A stretch of DNA of 61,061 nucleotides from Fidelibacterota bacterium (GTDB lineage Bacteria > Pseudomonadota > Alphaproteobacteria > Rhodospirillales > Rhodospirillaceae), in NCBI GenBank assembly GCA_947476065.1, contig CANJPG010000010.1, forward strand, positions 1 through 61,061, given 5' to 3'. Of the stretch, positions 1 through 7,961 are shown one piece after another. Position 1 is the stretch's first letter, and every line of letters begins with the position of its first letter. The notes beneath the pieces were generated by a model, which did no database searches, was not told the origin of the DNA, and saw nothing but the letters and a program-made list of their open reading frames with translations. Position numbers and translations under genes: made by a program.

Positions 1-14
1 ATCCCAATGCCACG

Positions 15-479
15 TTATGCCCTTAAGTTTCCAATCGGCGCGGCCACGTCAGGCTCGCGCCGCATACGGTATTCACGTTCGTCTTGGCCGGTGACGTAAA
101 AGCCCAGGCGCTTGTACAGCCGAACCGCCGGGTTGTTGTGCACGACGCCCAGCGTAACGGCCTGGCCGGCTGCAATCGCGTCCTTCAGAACCACCTTCAA
201 GACCTGCGTGCCGATGCCGCGGTTCTGCAGGGTGGTGTCGACAAAGATCTGTGCCAGGTACAAGCCTCCATCCTGCATACGGCATTGCAGCCAGCCCACA
301 TCTTTGCCGGCCGAGGCGATGATGCGCGTCTCGTCGGCCTTCCAACTGTCGCGGAATTTTCCGGCCTGCACGCCAAGGTCCAGGTTCATGCTGTGAATCA
401 TCCAGGCACCTTCCGCCGCATACATCGCCCAGCAGAAGGCGAAATCGTCGTCGCGGGCGGGGCGCAGGACAATGTGCAT
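15..479 (-). CDS. GNAT family N-acetyltransferase
   Basis: A 154-residue single-domain protein of the usual GNAT length. The acetyl-CoA-binding region is visible at about residues 75-115: a hydrophobic strand (LYLAQIFVD) followed by a motif-A loop of the R-G-I-G-T type (NRGIGTQVL). The late motif NNPAVRLYKRLGFYVTG is the typical GNAT C-terminal signature. Such enzymes transfer acetyl from acetyl-CoA to an amine, but the substrate cannot be read from sequence. It is divergent from the small protein starting at 569, with about 90 bp between them. Family assignment is firm; function is open. Confidence 0.85.
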   Translation of the reverse strand: MHIVLRPARDDDFAFCWAMYAAEGAWMIHSMNLDLGVQAGKFRDSWKADETRIIASAGKDVGWLQCRMQDGGLYLAQIFVDTTLQNRGIGTQVLKVVLKDAIAAGQAVTLGVVHNNPAVRLYKRLGFYVTGQDEREYRMRREPDVAAPIGNLRA

Positions 480-568
480 CGCGCGACACTACCCCCGCCT
501 CGACACACGCGCAATTTGGGGCGTTTTCGTGTACAATCAAGGCGCAGGGTCATTTAAAGGGTGCCTCC

Positions 569-763
569 ATGCCGCCGAAGCCGAACGGACACAGTGCGCC
601 GCAGCTGCCGCCGAAACAGGTCTGCGGTAAATGCGACGCCGAATTCCGCTGGGAAGCCAGCGACCCCCGCGTCAAAGGGTCGCCCTTGGTGGCGCGGCTG
701 TCCAAACCCTCCGACGAATGCGACTGCGGCTACGGCAACGTTCCCCCGGCCTTGTCGCTATAA
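569..763 (+). CDS. Cysteine-rich mini-protein, possible zinc ribbon
   Basis: A 64-residue frame that I do not recognise. It has a proline-rich start, then a CxxC pair (CGKC, about residues 19-22) and a CxC pair (CDCG, about residues 51-54) roughly 30 residues apart. That spacing could bind one zinc or an Fe-S centre (inference). An AAAGGG ribosome-binding site at 555-560 lies 8 bases before the ATG, which supports translation. It is followed, in another frame, by a peroxiredoxin remnant. It could be a real small protein or the chance residue of a decayed locus. Confidence 0.45.
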   Translation: MPPKPNGHSAPQLPPKQVCGKCDAEFRWEASDPRVKGSPLVARLSKPSDECDCGYGNVPPALSL

Positions 764-776
764 CGACGTTGCCGGC

Positions 777-899
777 ATGACATTGCTCAAGCGCTGCAAG
801 CTGGTCATTCAGAATGGCATTGTCGTGCATATGTTCTATCCGGTGTTTCCGCCGGACCGCGATGCCGCTGATGTGTTGGCGTGGCTCGCCAAGGCCTAG
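777..899 (+). pseudogene. Peroxiredoxin C-terminal remnant
   Basis: The 40 residues from the ATG at 777 read like the last part of a thioredoxin-fold peroxiredoxin: a strand ending in LVIQNGIVV, then FYPVFPPDRDA, then an amphipathic VLAWLAKA ending. The YPVFPPD-x-NA-like motif followed by VLAWL is one I associate with the C-terminal end of AhpC/TSA-type peroxiredoxins of about 180 residues (recall, not a search). The first roughly 130 residues, including the peroxidatic Cys region, are absent; upstream sequence in this frame is not peroxiredoxin-like. The stop shares a CTAG with the convergent dadA stop. Most likely a truncated gene. Confidence 0.5.
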
Positions 900-2152
900 A
901 ACCGCTCTAGCCCCAAGCCGTCGATATCGATCTCGGGCCGGCGTCCGGAAATAAGGTCGGCGATGATGCGGCCAGAGCCGCAAGCCATGGTCCAGCCTAA
1001 GGTGCCGTGGCCGGTATTCAGGAAGAGGTTGCTGTAGCGCGTCGTCCCCAGGATCGGCACGGAATCGGGCGTCGCAGGCCGCAGGCCGCTCCAAGGATTG
1101 AGGTCGGTGTAGGGCGCAGCGTCGGGAAAAAGGCTCCTGGCATTACGCACCAGAGGCTCCACGCGGCGTGGATCAAGTCCGGTGTTCCAGCCCGCCAGTT
1201 CAGCCGTGCCGGCTACGCGCAGACGATTGCCAAGGCGCGAGAACACCATGAAGTTGGTTTCATCGGTGATGCTGACGGTCGGGGCCGCGGCGGGATTCTC
1301 GATCTCAACGCTAATGGAATAGCCCTTGGCCGGATAGATCGGCAGCTCTAATCCGATATCGCGGGCGAGGTGTGGGCTGTAGCTGCCCAGCGCCAGCACA
1401 TAAGCATCTGCGACCTCGTCGCCCTGATCCGTCACCACGCGCGTGATGCGGCGGCCGTCATCTTCGATGTGCTTGATGGTCACGGTGTTGCGAAACCGCA
1501 CACCGCGGGCGGCGGCCAATTTGGCGAGTTCGGTGGTGAAGCGTTGCGCATCGCCGCTTTCGTCTTCCGGGCTCAGCAGACCGCCGACCAGGTCGTGCTT
1601 GGCGGCGTGGGCCAACGCCGGCTCGACCTGCAGGCAGTCCGCCGGACTCAGAACATCTTGCGGCAATCCGAGGGCGGCTAGTTGCGCAGCGGTATGGCGG
1701 CCCTCGGCGAATTCAGCAGCGGTGCGGTAGATGTGCAGAATGCCCTGGGTAAGCTGGTCGTAATGGATGTTGGTCTTCTGGCGCAGGGCCTTTAACACCG
1801 CGCGGCTGTACAAGGCGACGCGCAGCGTGCGCTCCATGTTGACCGTCAAGCGCGCGTCGGTGCAATTGCGCAGGAACTTCAGGCCCCAACTCCACAACGA
1901 CGGGTCCCAGCGCCAGGGGCGAAACAACAGCGGCGCATCGGGCTTGAACATCCACAGAAAAGCCTGCGCCGGCATGTGGGGCGCGGCCCAGGGCTTGGCG
2001 TGGCAGGCGGAAATCTGCGCGCCGTTGGCAAAGCTGGTTTCCAGGCCCGGCGCTGGCTGGCGGTCGAGCACCGTTACTTCATGGCCGTCCTGGGCCAGGA
2101 AGTAAGCCGTGGCCGTGCCGACCACACCCGCACCTAAAACAACAACCTTCAC
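896..2152 (-). CDS. dadA: D-amino acid dehydrogenase (FAD-dependent)
   Basis: A 418-residue flavoprotein of the DadA/DAO family, which oxidatively deaminates D-amino acids at the membrane and passes electrons to the respiratory chain. The N-terminal dinucleotide-binding motif GAGVVGTATAYFLA is at about residues 7-20, followed by an acidic strand end (VLDRQ). The family hallmarks YPAKGYS (about 275) and GHGTLGWTMACGSG (near 385) are present. Length matches E. coli DadA. No racemase gene (dadX/alr) is adjacent. Its stop overlaps the stop of the peroxiredoxin remnant. It is divergent from nnr with about 50 bp between starts, so the two promoters must sit close together. Confidence 0.9.
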   Translation of the reverse strand: MKVVVLGAGVVGTATAYFLAQDGHEVTVLDRQPAPGLETSFANGAQISACHAKPWAAPHMPAQAFLWMFKPDAPLLFRPWRWDPSLWSWGLKFLRNCTDARLTVNMERTLRVALYSRAVLKALRQKTNIHYDQLTQGILHIYRTAAEFAEGRHTAAQLAALGLPQDVLSPADCLQVEPALAHAAKHDLVGGLLSPEDESGDAQRFTTELAKLAAARGVRFRNTVTIKHIEDDGRRITRVVTDQGDEVADAYVLALGSYSPHLARDIGLELPIYPAKGYSISVEIENPAAAPTVSITDETNFMVFSRLGNRLRVAGTAELAGWNTGLDPRRVEPLVRNARSLFPDAAPYTDLNPWSGLRPATPDSVPILGTTRYSNLFLNTGHGTLGWTMACGSGRIIADLISGRRPEIDIDGLGLERF

Positions 2153-2205
2153 GGGCCACTCATTTGATTTCTGTGCGTCACGTTCATATAGCCAAGGTAT
2201 AGTCG

Positions 2206-3717
2206 ATGACCCGACTTCGCCAGAAGGCCCAAAGACGAATGACTGCTGCGCCTAATGTTCATGCCGTCCTGTCGGTGGCCGAAATGTACGCCGCCGACAA
2301 AGCTGCCGCAGCCGCCGGCGTTCCTAGCCTGGACCTGATGGAGGCGGCGGGATTAGCTGTTGCGCGGCTGGTACAGACGCGCTTCATGCCCCAGCCGGTC
2401 ACCATCCTCTGCGGACCAGGCAATAATGGCGGCGACGGATTTGTCGCGGCCCGGTTGCTGGCCGAAGCTGGCTGGCCGGTGCGTCTGGGGCTGCTGGGGT
2501 CTGTAGCCGAGCTGAAGGGCGACGCCGCCGCAAGTGCTGCGCGCTGGCGCGGCACGGTCCATGCGCTCTCCGTCGATCTGCTGGACGGACAGCCGCTGGT
2601 GATCGACGCTCTGTTCGGCGCGGGTCTAAGCCGGCCGCTCGACGGCGTGGCGCGTGCGGTGATCGAACGCATCACTGCTGATCAACTCAGCTGCGTCGCC
2701 ATCGACGTGCCGAGCGGCGTGCAAGGCGATAGCGGCCTGGTCCTGGGTGTCGCACCCCGCTGCGCGCTGACGGTGACGTTCTTTCGTCTCAAGCCGGCGC
2801 ATCTCTTGTTCCCGGGACGCGATCTGTGCGGTGAGGTCAGCATTGCCGACATCGGCATTCCTGACGGCGTGTTGACGGCCATAGCCCCCAAAACCCTGCG
2901 CAACCGCCCCGGTGTCTGGACGCTGCCGGCGCCTCATTGGAAAGACCACAAATACGTGCGCGGCCATGGCGTCGTGGTCGGCAGTGCATTGATGAGCGGT
3001 GCGGCGCGTCTCGCAGCGCGCGGTGCGCGCAGGGCAGGGGCCGGCCTGTTGACCTTCGCCGTGCCGCAAGCCGCCTTCCAGCTTTATGCCGCTGATGCTG
3101 CCGGGGCTTTTGTGCACGCCGTCGATACGCTGGAAGACCTCGATACAGTGCTCGCCGACAAACGCCGCAACGGAGTGCTGATCGGGCCCGGTGCTGCGCC
3201 CGGCCCGGACACCGCCATGCGCGTGCTGAAAGTCCTGGCCGCCAATCGCGCGGTGGTTCTGGATGCTGGTGCGCTCGCCAGTTTCGAAGACGACCCCCAA
3301 CAGCTGTTCACCGCAATCCGCCGCCAATCAGCCCCCGTCGTCATGACACCCCACGACGGCGAGTTCGCACGCCTGTTCAAAGGGGCTGGATTTGCCGAGG
3401 GCGGCAAGCTCGCCCGGGCCCGCGCCGCCGCAACGGCCAGCGGCGCCGTGGTCGTCTTCAAAGGCCCTGACAGCGTCGTGGCGGCCCCGGACGGCCGGGC
3501 GGCCATCGCCGACAACGCCCCGCCGTGGCTCGCGACCGGCGGATCGGGGGACGTTCTGGCCGGCATAATCCTGGGCCTTCTGGTCCAGGGCATGCTCGGC
3601 TGGGAGGCCGCCTGCGCCGGCGTTTGGTTGCACGGCGCTGCAGCAAGCCGTTTTGGCCGGGGATTGATCGCCGAAGACCTGCCCGAAGAGCTGCCCAAAG
3701 TGCTGAAATCCCTATAA
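2206..3717 (+). CDS. nnr: Bifunctional NAD(P)HX epimerase / dehydratase
   Basis: A 503-residue fusion that repairs hydrated NAD(P)H. The N-terminal YjeF_N epimerase domain covers about residues 15-220 (MEAAGLAVA; CGPGNNGGDGFVAARLL). The C-terminal ADP-dependent dehydratase domain, ribokinase-like, covers about 230-500 (TPHDGEFARL; ATGGSGDVLAGIILGLL, with the catalytic Asp in GSGD). The ATG at 2206 has AAGG 8-9 bases upstream; the internal ATG at 2239, just before the conserved region, is an alternative. It stands alone on the plus strand before tRNA-Leu. Confidence 0.93.
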   Translation: MTRLRQKAQRRMTAAPNVHAVLSVAEMYAADKAAAAAGVPSLDLMEAAGLAVARLVQTRFMPQPVTILCGPGNNGGDGFVAARLLAEAGWPVRLGLLGSVAELKGDAAASAARWRGTVHALSVDLLDGQPLVIDALFGAGLSRPLDGVARAVIERITADQLSCVAIDVPSGVQGDSGLVLGVAPRCALTVTFFRLKPAHLLFPGRDLCGEVSIADIGIPDGVLTAIAPKTLRNRPGVWTLPAPHWKDHKYVRGHGVVVGSALMSGAARLAARGARRAGAGLLTFAVPQAAFQLYAADAAGAFVHAVDTLEDLDTVLADKRRNGVLIGPGAAPGPDTAMRVLKVLAANRAVVLDAGALASFEDDPQQLFTAIRRQSAPVVMTPHDGEFARLFKGAGFAEGGKLARARAAATASGAVVVFKGPDSVVAAPDGRAAIADNAPPWLATGGSGDVLAGIILGLLVQGMLGWEAACAGVWLHGAAASRFGRGLIAEDLPEELPKVLKSL

Positions 3718-3762
3718 ATCCGTCTATTCGTGCCGCCGGGGGGCCAAATGGGCCGAACGGGC

Positions 3763-3792
3763 TTGATCCGGGGGCAGGTTATTGGCTATCTA
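3763..3792 (+). promoter_or_regulatory. Candidate sigma-70 promoter for tRNA-Leu
   Basis: TTGATC (3763-3768) is separated by 18 bases from TATCTA (3787-3792), about 65 bases before the tRNA. The -10 match is weak (3 of 6), so this is tentative. Confidence 0.3.
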
Positions 3793-3860
3793 CCGCATCC
3801 TTTTTTAGGTGCGCAGCTGGCGGCTGGGAGGCCGGTTAGGCTGCGTGCCCGCTGTTTTCG

Positions 3861-3947
3861 GCGGGTGTGGTGGAATTGGTAGACACGCGAGATTTAGGTT
3901 CTCGTGTCCGTAAGGACGTAGGGGTTCAAGTCCCTTCACCCGCACCA
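3861..3947 (+). tRNA. tRNA-Leu (anticodon TAG)
   Basis: An 87-nt gene with encoded CCA. The acceptor arms GCGGGTG (3861-3867) and CACCCGC (3937-3943) pair perfectly, followed by discriminator A and CCA. The D-arm (GGAATTGGTAGAC), anticodon arm (CGAGA-TTTAGGT-TCTCG), a long variable arm typical of Leu (TGTCCGTAAGGACG) and the T-arm (GGGTTCAAGTCCC) are all visible. The anticodon TAG reads CTN leucine codons. Placement directly before tig is one I associate with alphaproteobacteria. Confidence 0.96.
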
Positions 3948-4025
3948 AGGCTACGGCGCTCCGAGACCGCGACCTGACGAACTTTCGATCAACCCACCAA
4001 CGATCAACGGGATCACGAGTCAATT

Positions 4026-5420
4026 ATGCAAGTCATCGACAAAAACACCGACGGCCTAGCCCGCGAATTCAACGTCGTGATCCCGGCGACGTCTATCGAA
4101 CAGCGCGTCGTCTCGCGCCTGACGGAAGTCGGCCGCACCGTGAACATGCCGGGCTTCCGCCCTGGCAAGGTGCCTATGAAGCTCCTGCGCACCCGCTTCG
4201 GCCAGTCCGTGCGCGGCGAGATCCTTGAGAACACCATCAATGAATCCACCCAGGCGGCCCTGGCCGAAAAGGCCCTTAAGCCCGCCATGCAGCCGAAGGT
4301 CGAACTCGTCACCTTCGAAGAAGGCAAGGACCTGGAATTCTCCGTGAAGCTCGAAGTGCTGCCCGAGATCACCGGCGCCGACTTCGAAAACATCGAATTG
4401 AACCGCCCGGTCTCGCCCGTCACCGACGAAGAGATGGACCGCTCGGTCGCCGACTTCCTCAAAAGCCGCCGCACCACCGAGACCGTCACCGAAAGCCGCG
4501 CCGCCAAGGAAGGCGATGCGGTTGTGGTCGATTTCGTCGGCTCGATCGACGGTGTCGAATTCGAAGGCGGCAAGGCGAAGGACGCGACCATCGAAATCGG
4601 CTCGGGCTCTTATATTCCAGGCTTCGAAGACCAGCTGAAGGGCGCGAAGGCCGGCGATAGCGTCACCGTGAAAGTGACGTTCCCCGAAGACTACGGCTCC
4701 AAGGACCTGGCCGGCAAAGCGGCCGAGTTCAAAGTCGACGTCAAGGAACTCAAGGAATTCAAGGTCCCGGAACTGAACGACGAACTCGCGACCCAGCTGG
4801 GTGATACCAGCGCCCAGTCGCTGAAGGATCGCCTGCGCGCCTTCATCCAGCAGAACCACGACCAGGCCTCGCGCCTGCGGATCAAGCGCCAGTTGCTCGA
4901 CAAGCTGGCCGAAGGCCACACGTTCCCGGTGCCCAACGGCATGGTCGACGTCGAGTTCGACGCCATCTGGCGCCAGATGGACCAGGTCATGAAGTCGGGC
5001 CAGCTCGATCCGGAAGACGCCGGCAAAAGCGAAGATGAACTTAAGGCTGAATACCGCTCCATTGCAGAGCGCCGCGTGCGCCTTGGCCTCTTGCTGTCGG
5101 ATATTGGCCAGAAGAACGGCGTCCAGGTCTCTCAGGACGACCTGGGCCGTGCGATGACCCAGGAAGCCATGCGCTACCCCGGTCAGGAACAGGCGGTGTT
5201 CGAGTTCTACCAGAAGAACCCGCAGGCCCTGGAATCGCTCCGTGCGCCGATCTTCGAAGAGAAAGTGGTCGATTTCATCTTCACCAAAGCCAAGATCACC
5301 GATCAGGAAGTCTCCCTCGAGGAGCTGCTGACCGATCCGGATGATGAAGAGACCGCCGGCGTCTCCAAGGACGAGAAGCCGAAGAAGAAAAAAGCCAAGG
5401 CCAAGAAGACTGAAGAATAA
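4026..5420 (+). CDS. tig: Trigger factor, ribosome-associated chaperone
   Basis: A 464-residue chaperone that docks at the ribosomal exit tunnel. The ribosome-binding signature GFRPGK is at residues 43-48. The FKBP-type peptidyl-prolyl isomerase domain begins around residue 158 (KEGDAVVVDFVGSIDG) and ends near 245; the C-terminal helical chaperone domain follows. The last roughly 20 residues are very Lys-rich (KDEKPKKKKAKAKK), an extension common in alphaproteobacterial trigger factors. It precedes clpP, clpX and lon, linking nascent-chain folding with ATP-dependent proteolysis. A perfect hairpin follows the stop, so it may be transcribed apart from clpP. Confidence 0.97.
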   Translation: MQVIDKNTDGLAREFNVVIPATSIEQRVVSRLTEVGRTVNMPGFRPGKVPMKLLRTRFGQSVRGEILENTINESTQAALAEKALKPAMQPKVELVTFEEGKDLEFSVKLEVLPEITGADFENIELNRPVSPVTDEEMDRSVADFLKSRRTTETVTESRAAKEGDAVVVDFVGSIDGVEFEGGKAKDATIEIGSGSYIPGFEDQLKGAKAGDSVTVKVTFPEDYGSKDLAGKAAEFKVDVKELKEFKVPELNDELATQLGDTSAQSLKDRLRAFIQQNHDQASRLRIKRQLLDKLAEGHTFPVPNGMVDVEFDAIWRQMDQVMKSGQLDPEDAGKSEDELKAEYRSIAERRVRLGLLLSDIGQKNGVQVSQDDLGRAMTQEAMRYPGQEQAVFEFYQKNPQALESLRAPIFEEKVVDFIFTKAKITDQEVSLEELLTDPDDEETAGVSKDEKPKKKKAKAKKTEE

Positions 5421-5421
5421 G

Positions 5422-5444
5422 GTTAACGTCCCTAGGACGTTAAC
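5422..5444 (+). terminator. Hairpin after tig
   Basis: A perfect 10-bp inverted repeat, GTTAACGTCC and GGACGTTAAC with a 3-base loop, two bases after the tig stop. No T-run follows, so it may act as an attenuator or mRNA-stabilising hairpin. Confidence 0.5.
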
Positions 5445-5467
5445 GGTCTAGGCTGTTGCAGTCCCCG

Positions 5468-5500
5468 CGCTTGCGGGGCCGCATTTATCGCTTATGTTAG
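5468..5500 (+). promoter_or_regulatory. Sigma-32 (RpoH) heat-shock promoter of clpP
   Basis: CGCTTG (5468-5473), 17 bases, then CTTATGTTAG (5491-5500). This matches every fixed position of the published alphaproteobacterial heat-shock consensus CNCTTG-N17/18-CYTATNTNNG. Predicted transcription starts near 5505, about 50 bases before the clpP ATG at 5557. The -35 lies inside a small GC hairpin (CCCCGC-GCTT-GCGGGG, 5463-5478). Confidence 0.72.
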
Positions 5501-5556
5501 AAGCTCCAAAGGGGCCGCCTGCGGTAGCCCCGCCGCAGGCCATATCAGGTGAAAAC

Positions 5557-6219
5557 ATGAGAGATCGCGATCCGTTCGAAGTCTATAACAACAGCCTCGT
5601 GCCCATGGTGGTTGAGCAGACCAACCGCGGCGAGCGCGCCTACGACATTTATTCGCGCCTCCTGAAAGAGCGCATCATCTTCCTGACGGGTCAGGTGCAT
5701 GACGGCGTGGCCTCGCTGATCTGCGCCCAGTTGCTGTTCCTCGAAGCAGAAAACCCGTCTAAGGACATCAGCTTCTACATCAACTCGCCGGGCGGCGTGG
5801 TGACCTCGGGTCTCGCGATCTACGACACCATGCAGTACATCCGCTGCGACGTGTCGACAGTCTGCACGGGACAGGCGGCCTCCATGGGCTCGTTGCTGAT
5901 TTGTGCCGGCGCCAAGAACAAACGCTACGCGCTGCCCAACGCGCGCATCATGATCCATCAGCCCTCGGGTGGCTTCCAGGGTCAGGCCTCGGACATTGAG
6001 ATCCAGGCGCGTGAGATCCTGAGCCTCAGGTCACGTCTGAACCAGATATACGTCGACCACACCGGCCAGACTTTGAAGGCCATCGAAAAAGCCATGGACC
6101 GCGACAACTTCATGTCCGCCGAAGAGGCCAAGACCTTTGGCCTGATCGACCACGTCGTGAAGGAACGCCCGAAGACCGGCGAAGGTAAAGAAACTCAGAT
6201 CGGGCCGTCGTCGACTTAA
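5557..6219 (+). CDS. clpP: ATP-dependent Clp protease proteolytic subunit
   Basis: A 220-residue serine peptidase forming the 14-mer degradation chamber capped by ClpX. The catalytic triad is Ser109 (GQAASMG), His134 (MIHQPSGG) and Asp183 (MDRDNF), with the same spacing as the E. coli enzyme. Start: an upstream in-frame ATG at 5494 lies inside the predicted sigma-32 -10 element. The ATG at 5557 follows AGGTGAAAAC and gives the typical N-terminus ([20 protein letters not shown]). Gene order tig-clpP-clpX-lon is standard. The last roughly 18 residues ([15 protein letters not shown]) extend beyond the fold. Confidence 0.97.
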   Translation: MRDRDPFEVYNNSLVPMVVEQTNRGERAYDIYSRLLKERIIFLTGQVHDGVASLICAQLLFLEAENPSKDISFYINSPGGVVTSGLAIYDTMQYIRCDVSTVCTGQAASMGSLLICAGAKNKRYALPNARIMIHQPSGGFQGQASDIEIQAREILSLRSRLNQIYVDHTGQTLKAIEKAMDRDNFMSAEEAKTFGLIDHVVKERPKTGEGKETQIGPSST

Positions 6220-6494
6220 ACGGCCTCGATTTCGCGTTACAAAGCGCGTCAACCCCGGGTTAGGGAAGGTCGATCGGACCACCTTTCCGGGGCTGCGCGG
6301 CCAGCCGGGGGCCCAGAAACAGCTGCCCGGCCAAACAAATCCGCCTTAACACGGGGGCTCTGCTGCGAATGCATAGCCGTTGCGCAATGGTTCGAGGTTG
6401 TGCCCGATGGAAAGGCTCGGTTAACATACGAGATATAGTATTGGGACCGGACCGCCCCGCCCATTTGAGGCTATGGAGTCCGGTGGAGTAGGTA

Positions 6495-7760
6495 ATGACA
6501 AAGTCGTCCAGCGGCGATTCTAAGAACACCCTGTATTGCTCCTTCTGCGGAAAGAGCCAGCACGAGGTCCGCAAGCTTATCGCGGGCCCGACCGTATTCA
6601 TCTGCGATGAATGCGTCGAGCTGTGCATGGACATCATCCGCGAAGAGAACAAGACCAACCTCGTGCGCTCGCGCGAAGGTGTTCCGACGCCGCGCGACAT
6701 CCTCAAGGTCCTCGACGATTACGTCATCGGCCAGAACCACGCCAAGCGCGTGCTGTCGGTGGCGGTGCATAACCACTACAAGCGCCTCTCGGCCACCACC
6801 AAGAACGCCGAAGTCGAAATCTCGAAGTCCAACATCCTGCTGATTGGACCCACCGGTTGCGGCAAGACCCTGCTCGCGCAAACTCTTGCGCGTATCCTGG
6901 ACGTGCCGTTCACGATGGCGGATGCGACGACGTTGACTGAGGCTGGTTACGTCGGCGAAGACGTCGAGAACATCATTCTGAAGCTGCTGCAGGCGGCCGA
7001 TTACAATGTCGAACGCGCCCAGCGCGGCATCGTTTATATCGATGAAATCGACAAAATCAGCCGCAAATCCGACAACCCGTCGATCACCCGCGACGTGTCG
7101 GGCGAGGGTGTGCAGCAGGCCTTGCTCAAGATCATGGAAGGCACGGTCGCCTCCGTGCCGCCGCAAGGCGGGCGCAAGCATCCCCAGCAGGAATTTCTGC
7201 AGGTCGACACCACCAACATACTCTTCATATGCGGCGGCGCTTTCGCCGGCCTCGAGAAGATCATCGGTCAGCGCGGCCGCGGCACCTCCATCGGTTTCGG
7301 TGCCGACGTGAAGTCTGCCGACGAACGCCAGACCGGCGCGATCCTGCGTGAAGTGGAACCGGAAGATCTGCTGAAGTACGGCTTGATTCCCGAATTCGTC
7401 GGACGCCTGCCGATCCTCGCGACACTCGAGGACCTGGACGAAAGCGCGCTCATCGACATTCTCACGCGTCCGAAGAACGCGCTGGCCAAGCAGTACCAGC
7501 GCCTGTTCGACATGGAGAACGTGCACCTGACCTTCACCGAAGACGCCCTCAAGGTCGTCTCGCGTAAAGCGATCGCCCGTAAAACCGGCGCGCGCGGCTT
7601 GCGTTCGATCATGGAAGGCATCCTGCTCGACACCATGTTTGATCTGCCGGGACTCGAGGGCGTGGAAGAGGTCGTCGTCAACGGCGAGGTTGCCGAGGGC
7701 CGCGCTAAGCCCTTGTTTATCTATGCTGACCGCCGCGGCGATATAAGCGCCCCAGCGTAG
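6495..7760 (+). CDS. clpX: ATP-dependent Clp protease ATP-binding subunit ClpX
   Basis: A 421-residue AAA+ unfoldase that selects substrates and feeds them to ClpP. The N-terminal C4 zinc domain uses Cys15, Cys18, Cys37 and Cys40. Walker A is GPTGCGKT at 118-125; Walker B is VYIDEIDKI near 180. The IGF loop that docks to ClpP is visible in [10 protein letters not shown] near 270. Length matches the family. The 275 bp between clpP and clpX contain a possible -10 (TATAGT, 6434-6439) without a good -35, so an extra promoter is possible. Confidence 0.98.
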   Translation: MTKSSSGDSKNTLYCSFCGKSQHEVRKLIAGPTVFICDECVELCMDIIREENKTNLVRSREGVPTPRDILKVLDDYVIGQNHAKRVLSVAVHNHYKRLSATTKNAEVEISKSNILLIGPTGCGKTLLAQTLARILDVPFTMADATTLTEAGYVGEDVENIILKLLQAADYNVERAQRGIVYIDEIDKISRKSDNPSITRDVSGEGVQQALLKIMEGTVASVPPQGGRKHPQQEFLQVDTTNILFICGGAFAGLEKIIGQRGRGTSIGFGADVKSADERQTGAILREVEPEDLLKYGLIPEFVGRLPILATLEDLDESALIDILTRPKNALAKQYQRLFDMENVHLTFTEDALKVVSRKAIARKTGARGLRSIMEGILLDTMFDLPGLEGVEEVVVNGEVAEGRAKPLFIYADRRGDISAPA

Positions 7761-7791
7761 ACACAATCCTGACGGTAAATTCCGTCAAGGC

Positions 7792-7819
7792 CTTGCCACA
7801 ACTGCGGCATATCCTATCT
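7792..7819 (+). promoter_or_regulatory. Sigma-32 (RpoH) heat-shock promoter of lon
   Basis: CTTG (7792-7795), 17 bases, then CCTATCT (7813-7819), matching CTTG-N17-CYTATNT. It lies in the clpX-lon gap about 140 bases before the lon start. A weak hairpin (TGACGG-TAAATT-CCGTCA, 7770-7787) just upstream may end clpX transcripts. Confidence 0.65.
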
Positions 7820-7961
7820 TTAGTCCGTGCGCTAAGCTGATCATCGAGAATCGGCGGCTGTAGAACTGTCGATTTTCAGCAACTTTAACGAGCATCGTTC
7901 GTTACTATGTTCGTGTTCAATATGTGGTCGAAAAAGCACGCTTCGGCCCTGAAAGAGGTAC

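Noticed and set aside
6471-7766. 431-codon frame antisense to clpX
   Set aside because: Sense ClpX is complete with all motifs; the antisense is a codon-bias shadow.
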